This document shows positions 33,301 to 45,154 of a stretch of 64,000 nucleotides of DNA, piece by piece (positions within the stretch are counted from its first letter, which is position 1; the number at the start of each line of letters is the position of its first letter). The translations under genes were made by a program, and so were the position numbers. This DNA is from Neoarius graeffei (lineage: Eukaryota > Chordata > Actinopteri > Siluriformes > Ariidae): assembly GCF_027579695.1 (NCBI RefSeq), contig NC_083576.1, positions 41,900,760 to 41,964,759 of the forward strand, written 5' to 3'. The notes under the pieces are model-generated. The model ran no database searches. It was given only the letters and a program-made list of their open reading frames with translations, and was not told the origin of the DNA.

Positions 33301-35784
33301 AAGTAATGCTTAAAACCTTGTGACATCCCAGAGTAAGTATATTGTTTAAATATATAACGATTATATGTGAATATATATATATATATTCACAACCCTGATT
33401 CCAAAAAAGTTGGGACAAAGTACAAATTGTAAATGAAAATGGAATGCAATAATTTACAAATCTCAAAAACTGATATTGTATTCACAATAGAACATAGACA
33501 ACATATCAAATGTCGAAAGTGAGACATTTTGAAATTTCATGCCAAATATTGGCTCATTTGAAATTTCATGACAGCAACACATCTCAAAAAAGTTGGGACA
33601 GAGGCTGGAAAAGTTAAAGGTACAAAAAAGGAACAGCTGGAGGACCAAATTGCAACTCATTAGGTCAATTGGCAATAGGTCATTAACATGACTGGATATA
33701 AAAAGAGCATCTTGGAGTGGCAGCGGCTCTCAGAAGTAAAGATGGGAAGAGGATCTACCAATCCCCCTAATTCTGCGCCGACAAATAGTGGAGCAATATC
33801 AGAAAGGAGTTTGACAGTGTAAAATTGCAAAGAGTTTGAATATATCATCATCTACAGTGCATAATATCATCAAAAGATTCAGAGAATCTGGAAGAACCTC
33901 TGTGCATAAGGGTCAAGGCCGGAAAACCATACTGGGTGCCCGTGATCTTTGGGCCCTTAGACGGCACTGCATCACATACAGGCATGCTTCTGTATTGGAA
34001 ATCACAAAATGGGCTCAGGAATATTTCCAGAGAACATCATCTGTGAACACAATTCACCGTGCCATCCGCCATTGCCAGCTAAAACTCTATAGTTTTTTTT
34101 AATTCATTTTTTTATTATTTATTTATTTATTTCGAACATGTATAAAAAAAAGTATGTAACTATTTGTACATACAAAAGAAAGAACACGAGAAAGTGACAA
34201 AAAATAAATAAATAAAATACATAAGGAGCTCAGACATTACAATACACCGCACATTGTTCGAAAAAGGAGTGGGAAGAAGTACAATACTTTTTTTAATTTC
34301 CCACCCCTTTTTAACTACCCCGAAATCCAAACTTCATTAATACACCTAAAAAAATATATACCATATATACACTTCATGAATATCTATATAATTACAAAAA
34401 TAGATATATACTACACACCATATATATACACACTTCCTAAGCATCTATATAAATATTTAATTACAAAATAAATATATACTACATTCCATATATACACTTC
34501 ACAAATATCTATATAAATATATAATTTAAAAAAAAAATATATATATATATACACTATATACCATATATACACTTCATAAATATCTATATAAATATCGGGT
34601 GGGCAGAAAAAAGTGATACCCCTGTTTAATCAAGAATAACTCAAAAACTAGGCTATGCATACAAACTAAATTTGGTACATGTCATGAGGAGCTAGTTTTA
34701 GTCAAGTGGTGAAATTTTCAGCCAAAAATATTCATTAACACAGGAATAATGAAGAAATACAAAATTCAGGTAAAAAAAATGCAATGCCAGACGTTGACTT
34801 ATTATTTACTTACCGTACCACGGCTTTAATCGAGAAGATGGTCGATATGGCCTCCATCCTCGGAATCAACCAATCGAAGTCTCTTTTTCCAGGAAGATAT
34901 GGACTTTCGAATTTCAGCAACTGATATTTCATCCCACTTTTCTATTATCTTGTCCTTCAGTTCCTGTTCTGTGAACTTTTCCGTCCTTCCGGCATAAACT
35001 TTTTCGGATAACGAATCCCAAACACTGTAGTCCATTGGATTCAAGTCAGGTGACTGTGGGGGCCACTCATCCTTTTTTATGAACATTGGAGTGTTCTGTT
35101 CTAGGTATTCCTGGGTAACGCGGCTTGTATGCGAGGTGGCCCCATCCTGCTGAAAAATGTATGTGTTGTCTGGATAGAGTTGTCTGCAATCTGGCAGAAG
35201 TCCGTTTTCCAACAGCGGCATGTAAGATTGAGAGTTCACCTTCACTTTGTTCGTATCGATAAAGTGGATGTTAGTTCTTCCATTCCAAGACACACCAGCC
35301 GACACCATGACTGTCTTGGTAAACCTTGAAGTTTCATGGTAGAGTCTTGTGGGAGGAATGTCATTCTTCTTTCTTCCATAAACCCTATCGTTCTGTCTAT
35401 TGCGTGCAACTTCGTACGTAAAATCCTTTTCATCCGTAAACACCATCCGTCTTACATCCTTGGCTGAATACCTGTCGTTTAAATTCCGGCTGCGAGTCTT
35501 TCGCTTCTGTTTCACGTTAGTATCACGTCTTGAAACCCTGATTCTCTTGAATGGTTTCAAATTAAGTTCCTTGGTAATGGTTCTAACAGAAGTACAACTG
35601 ATGTTCAAATCGTGCGCAATTTATCTTTGAGATTTATGTGACCCTGGCTGGTCCTTCTGGGATGTGATGAGCTCCTCAACTCGGGCCTTGTTATCATCAG
35701 TTGTAGCTGTTCGAGGTCGTCCACTGCCTGGCTTCCTATCTGTGGAACCAGTTTCTTTAATTCTTTTAATCCACCTGTTAACCC

Positions 35785-37532
35785 GATAGCAGAGGGTCGT
35801 TGAAACGACGTAGAGTTTTGGTCAGAATGGTCGGTTTCCGTCGTACGTCAGAAAATCAACGTTGAAACGGCGCCGTGAAACGTCGATTTCTCCGCCGTCT
35901 GAGAGGGTCGATTTATCACCGTTGAATCAACGTGGGTAAAGGTTGATCTGTCGACCGTCAGAGAAGGTTGAATATACGACGTTGAACCATCGTCACTTTT
36001 GCCGGCCAGTTTTCAACATTGGTAGGATGAGCAACTGGCCCGTAGCCAGGGGGGATCGGAGGGTTCGTTCGATCCCCCCCCCGCGACACCGCGCCCCGGA
36101 CACACACGCCTCAAGATTACTCAAGATTTATTCATTTGTTCATGTCCGATGAATATACATTGATTCACATTTAAATTTACAATATCAAATCCAGACTAAT
36201 CAAAAAAGAAAAGTAGACTAAGTGAGGACGAGTTAGAAAAACGGGTTCATTTCTCCTATGTTTATGTTTACACGTTTTGTTCAGACTGCTTTACACCCCA
36301 ATCCAGTGGGTGGCGGTAATGCCCCCATTAGACCCCTTTCACTGACGTCACCCGAAACCGGAAGTAAACAAACCCTGCGCCACATTGGAAGACCAACAAA
36401 CTCGTGATTTGGGGGAAATAACGGCAGCGCGCGGTATGTGAACCCACGAGGCACTTGGATCCTCATAAACCTACAATGGTAAACTTTTGTGCTGTGTTAG
36501 GGTTCTAACAAAGCTGATGGGAAAGGTGAAAAGAAGTCTTTCTACAGAATACCAGCTGTGACTGAGACACAAGCAAACCAAGGAGCTTTCTGCCGGGAGA
36601 CAGAGAGAGGATTTAGCTGCTTTATGCAGAGCGGATCTGAATACTTCAAGTCTATTTTGTTACTGGTAAGTCACTAGGCTAGAGTGTTGTAGAACATTTT
36701 TTTAAATGTTTACTGAATAAAAACATCCTTAATTTTATCAAATATTCTCTACTCTATATTTCATTTCTTTCTTTTGTTTTAATTTTCCTCCCTCCATCCC
36801 TCTTTGGATTTTAAATATAGTTTTTCCCCATGTCCAAATAATGAGGTAGGGTGGCATTTAGAAACCCATAGCCTACTGCTGACTTTCTTTATCAATGCTG
36901 CATCAAATTAATTTTGGTTATGTTTTTCTGTTTCCATGTACAGGTCTGCGCCGCAGGAGGAATAGGCCACAATTATAAATAAATCATAAAATGTTTCTAA
37001 GAACTTGTTCAAGTGTGTTCTGTTCCTTATAAATGTTAAAAGTTATGCCTCATTAGATAGCTTGACAAACATTAGGAGAGGTGCATTGTTGCATGCATTT
37101 TTATATCCTGTTGTACATTAAACAGGACGTAGCCTACGCACATTGATATAAATTAAGTTTCACTTTCATGGTTGAAGTATGCATGTGTGTGTTCATCCTA
37201 GGCAAGAGCCCCGATGCTTTATTGTTAGCTAGTTTAATTTAGCTTGTTTTGCTTAATTTGTAGCCTTCCTGTTGTACATAAAACAGGAAGTAAATTTGGA
37301 TGAATCATCGCCGAAAATTCAACTATAAATCGACCGAAATACGTAGTTGAATAAAGGGTGAAAGGGGGTCTATTCTCTGTCGACCACCAGCCACTTTTCA
37401 ACGTCGTTTCAACGGAAACTCGTATGAGCAAAGCGGTGTTGAATCAACGTCGGTGATCGACGGTGATTCGACGGCGTATAGGTCGAAGAACATGCCGATG
37501 ATTCCACGTCGAATCAACGACCCTCTGCTATC
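35785..37532 (+). mobile_element. THAP-encoding DNA element, 19-bp perfect TIRs
   Basis: GATAGCAGAGGGTCGTTGA at 35785-35803 is exactly inverted at 37514-37532. The subterminal ~220 bp on each side are packed with CpG-rich GTTGAA/TTCAAC and CGACG/CGTCG motifs, far more CpG than the surroundings. The interior encodes the start of a THAP domain on + (36476). No direct target duplication was recognisable; the junctions with the host mariner read ttaaccc and tggctcc. It could be a P-like or Kolobok-like element or something unplaced. Only a first exon is present, so it is non-autonomous. Confidence 0.75.
36476..36665 (+). pseudogene. THAP-domain first exon, frameshifted
   Basis: The ATG at 36476 starts MVNFCAVLG, the first cysteine region of a THAP zinc finger. 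The frame then shifts, and the neighbouring frame continues NKADGKGEKKSFYRIPAV, the THAP 'FYRIP' segment. A GTAAGT donor-like site follows at 36666. THAP domains are DNA-binding C2CH fingers found in P-element and Kolobok transposases. The frameshift within the finger makes it inactive. Confidence 0.65.
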
Positions 37533-38187
37533 TGGCTCCACTGTTTCCTAGGGAACTCCTTTATTAGCCGCTTAGCACCCCAGCCTTTCTCTTCCACACA
37601 GGCCTTACAACAGCTTTATCTTCTTCACTCAAAACCATGACTTCTCTCAAGGGCTTTACAAAATCAAATGCTCCAAAACCAGGCTGTTCAGAATGCTTAA
37701 GTTATAGGGACTGCCAAGCACAGACGTTACGTCATCAGGCAGCAGACGCACTGGTAGATGCACTGGATGACACAATAAGAACATCTGGCATTGCATTTTT
37801 TTTACCTGAATTTTGTATTTCCTCATTATTCCTGCGTTAATGAATATTTTTGGCTGAAAATTTCACCACTTGACTAAAACTAGCTGCTCATGACATGTAC
37901 CAAATTTAGTTTGTATGCATAGCCTAGTTTTTGAGTTATTCTTGATTAAACAGGGGTATCACTTTTTTCTGCCCACCCGATATATAATTACAAAAATAAA
38001 TATCTACTACATACCTATCCCTGTAAATATGAATATATAAACTATCCCCATAAATAAATACATACCATATATGCCATATACTAAATTAGTTCTAATATAA
38101 CAATCAACTCTATTTATCCCTCATCATCCTCCATTGACATACTTCCTCTTCTATATATTTGTTTAAAAATATTTTTTGTACCTTCTT

Positions 38188-40349
38188 TTAAACATTTATA
38201 TTTGCACTTTGTTTTATTTCTGTCTCCAGTCTGTTCCATAAAGTCACCCCACAGCTCGATATGCACATGTTTTTCATATTTGTTCGAACCCTTGGTTTTT
38301 TAAAATTTAGGTCTCCCCTTAGATTATATCCCCCCTCTCTCTCACTAAACATTCCTTGTATATTTTTTGGCAATAGATTATTTCTCGCTTTATACATTAT
38401 TTGTGCTGTTCTGAATTTGACCAGATCCATAAATTTCAACATGTGTGATTTTATGAATAGTGGGTTTGTGTGATCTCTGTATCCTGTTTTGTTTATTGTC
38501 CTTATTGCTCTTTTCTGTATTGTACATATCGGCTGCAGAGTGGTTTTGTAGGTGTTTCCCCAGACTTCGACACAGTAAGTCAGATATGGCAAAAATAATG
38601 AGTAATATAGAGTATACAAAGATTTGCAATCAAGAATATGTTTTGTTTTCCACAGAATTGCCGAGCACTTTGCCAGTTTTGCTCGTATGTATCCTACATG
38701 AGGTTTCCAGCAGACTTTATGATCCAAAATCACACCAAGAAATTTAATTTCCTGTACCATTTCTATCTCAGTATTGTCTATTATCAATTCTACATTACAA
38801 TCTATTTTGTGTCTCCCAAACAACATGATCTTTGTTTTGCTTAGATTTAATGATAATTTATTTTTGTCAAACCATAGTTTTAGTTTATTTATTTCAGTTG
38901 TGATTGTCTCTAAAGTCCGCTGCAAATTCTCACCGGAACAAAAAATATTGGTGTCATCTGCAAACAAAACAAATTTCACTACTCGCGAAATTCTACATAT
39001 GTCATTAATATATAATATGAATAATTTCGGACCTAATATTGACCCCTGTGGTACCCCGCATGTAATGTTCATGAAATGAGATTTATGGTCACCTATCTGC
39101 ACAAACTGTTGCCTGTTTCTTAGATAGCTCGACAGCCAGCTCCACCCAACTCCCCTAACACCATACTTTTCTAGTTTACTTAATAATATACTATGATCAA
39201 TGGTATCGAATGCTTTTTAGGTCCACAAATACTCCAATTGCTATTTTTTTATTGTCTATACATTTTGTGATTTCCTCTATTAGTTCCATTAGTGCCATCA
39301 ATGTTGATCTGTCCGTTCTGAATCCATATTGACTGTCTGTAAGGAGGTTGTGTTTTTCAATGAATTTGTCCAGTCTATGTGAAAAAAGTTTTTCGAGTAT
39401 TTTGGAGAATTGGGGGAGTAAAGAAACAGGCCTGTAGTTTGTGAAATGGTGTCTATCTCCGGTTTTAAACAATGGTATCACTTTTGCAATTTTCATTTTG
39501 TCTGGAAATGTACCTGATTGAGGGCGGCACGGTGGTGTAGTGGTTAGCGCTGTCGCCTCACAGCAAGAAGGTTCTAGGTTCGAGCCCCGTGGCCGGTGAG
39601 GGCCTTTCTGTGTGGAGTTTGCATGTTCTCCCCGTGTCCGCGTGGGTTTCCTCCGGGTGCTCCGGTTTCCCCCACAGTCCAAAGACATGCAGGTTAGGTT
39701 AACTGGTGACTCTAAATTGACCGTGAGTGTGAATGGTTGTCTGTGTCTATGTGTCAGCCCTGTGATGACCTGGCGACTTGTCCAGGGTGTACCCCGCCTC
39801 TCGCCCGTAGTCAGCTGGGATAGGCTCCAGCTTGCCTGCGACCCTGTGGAAGGATAAAGCGGCTAGAGATAATGAGATGAGATGAGATGTACCTGATTGA
39901 AAAGATAAATTGCAGATGTGGGTGAGTGGTTTCACAATTCCCTCAATAATTGTCTTTACTGTTAGCATGTCTATATCATTCCAGTCTGTAGAGGTTTTGT
40001 TTTTACATTTTCTTACAATTTGAATAATTTCTTCCTCATTAGTTGCAGTTAGAAAAATTGTACTTGGATTTCTATCCCCCATATCTTCTATGTCCCCACA
40101 TTGTGTTGTCTCAGGTTCCTTTATTTTTGCCGCTAAATTTGGTCCCACATTTACAAAGAATTGGTTAAAACCATTCACCACATCCTCCATATTATTTATG
40201 GTCTTGTCATTTTCAGTGTAGTACTCCGGGTAATTTGTAGTTTTGGATCCATTTCTCACAATACCATTTAGTACAGTCCATATACCTTTAATATTGTTTT
40301 TATTTTTCTCCACTAATTTATTATAATAGTCTTTCTTACATATCCTCAT
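38188..40349 (-). pseudogene. L2/CR1-like LINE reverse transcriptase
   Basis: Pieces from right to left: 40349-39901 (pre-RT, KNKTSTDWNDIDMLTVKTII), 39507-39197 (DKMKIAKVIPLFKTGD, NYRPVSLLPQFSKILEKL, SQYGFRTDRSTLMAL), and 39102-38188 (CGVPQGSILGPKLFILYIND, VVKFVLFADDTNIF with the catalytic ADD, IKFLGVILDHKVCWKPHV, then the C-terminal domain to NVCGVTLWNRL-type sequence). A SINE separates the first two, and a frameshift near 39200 separates the last two. Each piece is well conserved, so the element is fairly young. Confidence 0.8.
39522..39886 (+). mobile_element. SINE with 14-bp TSD inside the LINE
   Basis: Flanked by ATGTACCTGATTGA at 39508-39521 and 39887-39900. Same family as 18290-18659, in + orientation, with complete head and (ATGAG)n tail. 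It interrupts the RT of the minus-strand LINE. Confidence 0.95.
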
Positions 40350-40566
40350 AATATTAGTTAATTTTTTATATTTTTTATATTTTTCCTCTGCCTCTATAGT
40401 TTGATGCTTTAAGAATTGTCTATATAATATATTTTTCTTTTTGCAGGCATAGCCCCTTGGTGACCCACGGACTATTTGTATATTTATGTATATTACTGTA
40501 TTTCTTTATAGGACAATTTTTATTATATAGTTCATTGAATATTATTAAAAATTCCTTTATCAACAT

Positions 40567-41313
40567 CTATTTATCAACATCTTTTTCTTTATAAACTACA
40601 TTCCAGTCCTGTATCATTAAGTCATTTTTTAGTGCAATCATGGTTTCTTCAGTTTTCACTCTTATATATTTATAATTTTTAGTATCCTTTTTCTTGCTAT
40701 AATTACAGTAATATACATTAAAAATAGGTAGGTGGTCACTGATATCTGTTAATAGTAGTCCACTCTCTATATTATTTTCCAAGATATTAGTAAATATATT
40801 ATCTATTATAGTAGTGCTGTGAGAAGTGATCCTGCTTGGTCTGGTAATAGTTGGATACAGTCCCATACTGAACATTGAGTTAATGAACTCTTCTGTCATT
40901 TTATGTTTTTTATGATTTAAGAGGTCGATGTTAAAATCACCACAGATGTACATGACCTTCTGTGTTGATTTTATAACCATACTTTCCATCCAATCTATAA
41001 AAACTTCTATGCTTGATCCAGGAGACCTGTATATACAGCTCACTGTTATATTTTTCATTTTTTCACAACATATTTCTACTGTAATACACTCTATCCAATC
41101 ATCAACAGCTACCGTCATTTTGTTATTAATTTTATATTCCAAACTATTATCAACATATATTGCCACTCCCCCTCCTCCTTTGTTCTTTCTGTTTATATAA
41201 TTAAATTCATACCCGTTCAGCTCAAAATCTACTCCCATCTCATCATTAATCCAAGTTTCTGATATGGCTATTATATTGAATGGAGTATTAAACTGACTGA
41301 GATATTCCTTCAT
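40567..41313 (-). pseudogene. LINE apurinic-type endonuclease domain
   Basis: A 248-codon frame with the EEP endonuclease landmarks: IIAISETWINDEMG (catalytic E), GGGGVAIYVDNS, VSCIYRSPGSS, MYICGDFNIDLL (D and N) and TDISDHLPIF (catalytic SDH). The domain nicks target DNA to prime reverse transcription. It is complete in this frame but separated from the RT by stops (~40350-40567), so the element is inactive. Confidence 0.82.
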
Positions 41314-41695
41314 TTTATGGAAATTAGCATACAGACTTCTGGTATTGAAATGAATAATTGATATCTTATTTCCTTCTCTGGTTGTTGCATTGTATTGATT
41401 TTCAGTATAATACCAGCAGCTGATATTGATGTTGCTGAAAAGATTATTTTCCAGATCAATATTATTTTCTATATCTTGTGTTTTATGCTCAGTATAAAGG
41501 AAAGTGTCCAGTTCTTGTGTCCAGTGTCCCGTCCTTGTGTCATGATTGTAAGTTGCTTTGATTGGCTCCCTCAGAATTTGTCCAGTTCCCCAATATCTCG
41601 GATGACCAGGATCTTGGCCTCTTCTGGAGATCCCTTCAGCTTGATGAAAATCTTACAGTTTTGTGTCCAAGTGTTCTGGATTTTCCCCTGTTTCC

Positions 41696-42196
41696 TCAGG
41701 AGTCTCGCCTTTCTTGCAATATCTGCATTTTTTTTGTTAAGTGCTCATTCAGAAAAACGTCTGAGCCTTTCAGTTTCCTCCCTTGCTTTAATAGTTGCAT
41801 CTTATACCTTCTGTTGGCAAATCGTATTATTACAGCCGGTTTGTCTGTGTTGCTTCTCCATGGGAGAGGGTGACATGGTTCTATGTTAGTATTTTTTACC
41901 TCTATACCCTTGGAGTGCAGGAATGCTAACACCTGTTGCTCCACATAGCATCCTCCTCTTTCTGCTCCTCTCCGTTTCCTCTCGCCACTGCTCCAGCATA
42001 TGTCCGGGGTTTTATCTGCAGTCCGGTCACTGATGTTGTTGACCCGGGTGTACTGCTCCAGCTCCTCCACTCGGTTCTCGAGAAAGGCAATCCTCTTTGC
42101 CTTCTCTGTGTTCTGCAGCCGCAGAGCTCTGACCTCTTCCACCAAGTCCAAGATGGTCTTCTGCTGCATCCTGACAGCAGAGATTTCTTCACCCAA
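41696..42196 (-). pseudogene. LINE ORF1, coiled coil and RRM-like part
   Basis: A 166-codon frame begins at the truncation point. Residues ~15-50 form a heptad-rich coiled coil ([18 protein letters not shown]), followed by an RRM-like C-terminal segment (DKPAVIIRFANRRYKMQLL, VFLNEHLTKKMQIL). ORF1 proteins of this type bind the LINE RNA as trimers. The true N-terminus is missing because the LINE is 5'-truncated. Confidence 0.7.
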
Positions 42197-43113
42197 AAAA
42201 GTTCAAAGAAGCCGCCGTATCTAAACATGATCCAGAAGCGCAGACGTCTTCTCTGGGCCAAGGCTCATTTAAAATGGACTGTGGCAAAGTGGAAAACTGG
42301 TCTGTGGTCAGACGAATCAAAATTTGAAGTTCTTTATGGAAATCAGGGACGCCGTGTCGTTCGGACTGAAGAGGAGAAGGACGACCCAAGTTGTTATCAG
42401 CACTCAGTTCAGAAGCCTGCATCCCTGATGGTATGGGGTTGCATTAGTGCGTGTGGCATGAGCAGCTTACACATCTGGAAAGACACCATCAATGCTGAAA
42501 GGTATATCCAGGTTCTAGAGCAACATATGCTCCCATCCAGATGACGTCTCTTTCAGGAAAGACCTTGCATTTTCCAACATGACAATGCCAAACCACATAC
42601 TGCATCAATTACAGCATCATGGCTGCGTAGAAGAAGGGTCCGGGTACTGAATTGGCCAGCCTGCAGTCCAGATCTTTCACCCATAGAAAACATTTGGCGC
42701 ATCATAAAACGGAAGATACGACAAAAAAAAAGACCTAAGACAGTTGAGCAACTAGAATCCTACATTAGACAAGAATGGGTTAACATTCCTATCCCTAAAC
42801 TTGAGCAACTTGTCTCCTCAGTCCCCAGACATTTACAGACTGTTGTAAAGAGAAAAGGGGATGTCTCACAGTGGTAAACATGGCCTTGTCCCAACTTTTT
42901 TGAGATGTGTTGTTGTCGTCATGAAATTTAAAATCACCTAATTTTTCTCTTTAAATGACACATTTTCTCAGTTTAAACATTTGATATGTCATCTATGTTC
43001 TATTCTGAATAAAATATGGAATTTTGAAACTTCCACATCATTGCATTCCGTTTTTATTTACAATTTGTACTTTGCCCCAACTTTTTTGGAATCGGTCCAT
43101 AAATGGACCTAAC

Positions 43114-43119
<6 letters not shown>

Positions 43120-43162
<43 letters not shown>
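43120..43162. repeat. (TA)n microsatellite
   Basis: About 21 TA units directly inside the left end of the Tc1-like copy C. Confidence 0.95.
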
Positions 43163-43164
<2 letters not shown>

Positions 43165-43388
43165 TTTTGAACAGAGACAACATTTTTCTAATTTTGGTTC
43201 TGTACATTACCACAATGAATTGTGAACAAAACAACAAAACAATTCAGATGCAGTTGAAGTTCAGACTTTCAGCTTTAATTCAGTGGGTTGAACAAAATGA
43301 TTGCATAAAAATGTGAGGAACTAAAGCATTTTTTAAACACAATCCCTTCATTTCAGGGGCTCAAAAGCAATTGGACAAATTAAATAAT

Positions 43389-43755
43389 CTCATTCTCATC
43401 TCATTATCTCAAGCCGCTTTATCCTTCTACAGGGTCGCAGGCAAGCTGGAGCCTATCCCAGCTGACTACGGGCGAAAGGCGGGGTACACCCTGGACAAGT
43501 CGCCAGGTCATCACAGGGCTGACACATAGACACAGACAACCATTCACACCTACGGTCAATTTAGAGTCACCAGTTAACCTAACCTGCATGTCTTTGGACT
43601 GTGGGGGAAACCGGAGCACCCGGAGGAAACCCACGCGGACACGGGGAGAACATGCAAACTCCACACAGAAAGGCCCTCGCCGGCCCCGGGGCTCGAACCC
43701 AGGACCTTCTTGCTGTGAGGCGACAGCGCTAACCACTACACCACCGTGCCGCCCC
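43389..43755 (-). mobile_element. SINE with 12-bp TSD
   Basis: Flanked by AAATTAAATAAT at 43377-43388 and 43756-43767. Complete copy in minus orientation, inserted in the Tc1-like copy C. Confidence 0.95.
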
Positions 43756-43787
43756 AAATTAAATAATTGCAAATGAAATGTTCATTT

Positions 43788-44850
43788 CTAATACTTGGTT
43801 GAAAACCCTTTGTTGGCAATGACTGCCTGAAGTCTTGAACTCATGGACATCACCAGACGCTGTGTTTCCTCTTTTTTAATGCTCTGCCAGGCCTTTACTG
43901 CAGCGGTTTTCAGTTGCTGTTTGTTTGTGGGCCTTTCTGTCTGAAGTTTAGTCTTTAACAAGTGAAATGCATGCTCAATTGGGTTGAGATCAGGTGACTG
44001 ACTTGGCCATTCAAGAATATTCCACTTCTTTGCTTTAATAAACTCCTGGGTTGCTTTGGCTTTATGTTTTGGGTCATTGTCCATCTGTATTATGAAACGC
44101 TGACCAATCAGTTTGGCTGGATTTGAGCACACAGTATGTCTCTGAATACCTCAGAATTCATCCGGCTGCTTCTGTCCTGTGTCACATCATCAATAAACAC
44201 TAGTGACCCAGTGCCACTGGCAGCCATGCATGCCCAAGCCATCACACTGCCTCCGCCATGTTTTACAGATGATGTGGTATGCTTTGGATCATGAGCTGTA
44301 CCACGCCTTCACCATACTTTTTTCTTTCCATCATTCTGGTAGATCTTAGTTTCATCTGTCCAAAGAATGCTCTTCCAGAACTGTGCTGGCTTTTTTAGAT
44401 GTTTTTTTAGCAAAGTCCAATCTAGCCTTTTTATTCTTGAGGCTTATGAGTGGCTTGCACCGTGCAGTGAACCCTCTGTATTTACTTTCATGCAGTCTTC
44501 TCTTTATGGTAGATTTGGATATTGATATGCCTACCTCCTGGAGAGTGTTGTTCACTTAGTTGGCTGTTGTGAGGGGGTTTCTCTTCACCATGGAAATTAT
44601 TCTGCGATCATCCACCACTGTTGTCTTCTGTGGGCGTCCAGGTCTTTTTGCATTGATGAGTTCACCAGTGCTTTCTTTCTTTCTCAGGATGTACCAAACT
44701 GTAGATTTTGCCACTCCTAATATTGTAGCAATTTCTTGGATGTTTTTTTTTCTGTTTTTGCAGCTTAAGGATGGCTTCTTTCACCTGCATGGAGAGCTCC
44801 TTTGACCGCATGTTTTCTTCACAGCAAAATCTTCCAAATGCAAGCACCAC
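43788..44850 (-). pseudogene. Tc1 copy C transposase, frameshifted
   Basis: Three minus-strand pieces: 44850-44662 (start, MRSKELSMQVKEAILKLQKQ), 44555-44352 (NNTLQEVGISISKSTIKRRL, the second helix-turn-helix) and 44132-43788 ([33 protein letters not shown], with catalytic D and E). At least three frameshifts or stops separate them. A different family from copies A/B and D. Confidence 0.8.
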
Positions 44851-45154
44851 ACCTCATATCAACTCCAGGCCTTTTATCTGCTCAATTAAGAATGACATAA
44901 CAAAGGAATTGCCCACACCTGCCCATGAAATAGCCTTTGAGTCAATTGTCCAATTACTTTTGGTCCCTTTAAAAACAGGGTGGCACATGTTAAGGAGCTG
45001 AAACTCCTAAACCCTTCATCCAATTTCAATGTGGATACCCTCAAATGAAAGCTGAAAGTCTGGACTTTATGTCCATGTCCATTATATAACTATAACTTGA
45101 ATATGTTTCAGTAAACAGATAAAAAAAAAGAAAATTTGTGTCAGTGTCCAAATA

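Larger units (their letters stand above)
34826..37640 (-). pseudogene. DD37D mariner-like transposase, interrupted
   Basis: The main frame 35608-34826 (260 codons) shows MVFTDEKDFTYEV (first D), FQQDGATSHTS (second D) and PPQSPDLNPMDYSVWD (third catalytic residue is D, not E). There are 37 residues between the second and third, the spacing of the DD37D (maT-like) group in the IS630-Tc1-mariner superfamily. The helix-turn-helix half lies upstream (37640-37533 and 35784-35609), split by the inserted element, with a stop near 35622 and a frameshift near 37600. Inactive, though the catalytic half is open. Confidence 0.8.
34595..37980 (-). mobile_element. mariner-type element with ~200-bp TIRs (DD37D)
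   Basis: Ends TCGGGTGGGCAGAAAAAAGT and its reverse complement, flanked by TA (34593-34594 and 37981-37982). The inverted repeats match over about 200 bp (34595-34795 vs 37785-37980). It encodes a transposase on the minus strand and was itself split by a THAP-encoding element at 35785-37532. Net length is ~1.64 kb. Confidence 0.88.
34095..42199 (-). mobile_element. L2/CR1-like LINE with nested insertions
   Basis: A 5'-truncated LINE read right to left: partial ORF1 (42196-41696), endonuclease (41313-40567), RT (40349-38188) and 3' UTR ending in an A/T-rich tail at 34095. Net length is ~4.3 kb after removing a mariner (34595-37980) and a SINE (39522-39886). AGTT flanks both sides, a possible 4-bp duplication. 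Confidence 0.8.
33742..42880 (+). pseudogene. Tc1 copy A transposase, disrupted
   Basis: N-terminal helix-turn-helix part at 33836-34094 ([20 protein letters not shown]). C-terminal DDE part at 42227-42876, with [13 protein letters not shown], then a stop after PSR at 42541, [10 protein letters not shown] and [12 protein letters not shown]. Interrupted by the LINE nest plus at least one stop and frameshift. Confidence 0.8.
33390..43096 (+). mobile_element. Tc1-like copy A, split by an 8.1-kb LINE nest
   Basis: Left half 33390-34094, right half 42200-43096. Compared with the unsplit copy B (45155-46745), the halves join at ...CTATAGTT / CAAAGAAG..., showing that the LINE inserted there. Left TIR: CAACCCTGATTCCAAAAAAG. 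The right TIR is diverged after GGAATCGG. The left flank is not TA, so the outer edge has mutated or been rearranged. Confidence 0.85.
43103..45152 (-). mobile_element. Tc1-like copy C
   Basis: Lies between copies A and B. Its right end (GTCAGTGTCCAAATA, ~45140-45154) directly abuts copy B at 45155. The left end is probably TGGACCTAACTGTG at ~43103, followed by a (TA)n tract at 43120-43162. The transposase is on the minus strand and a SINE interrupts the left part. Confidence 0.65.
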
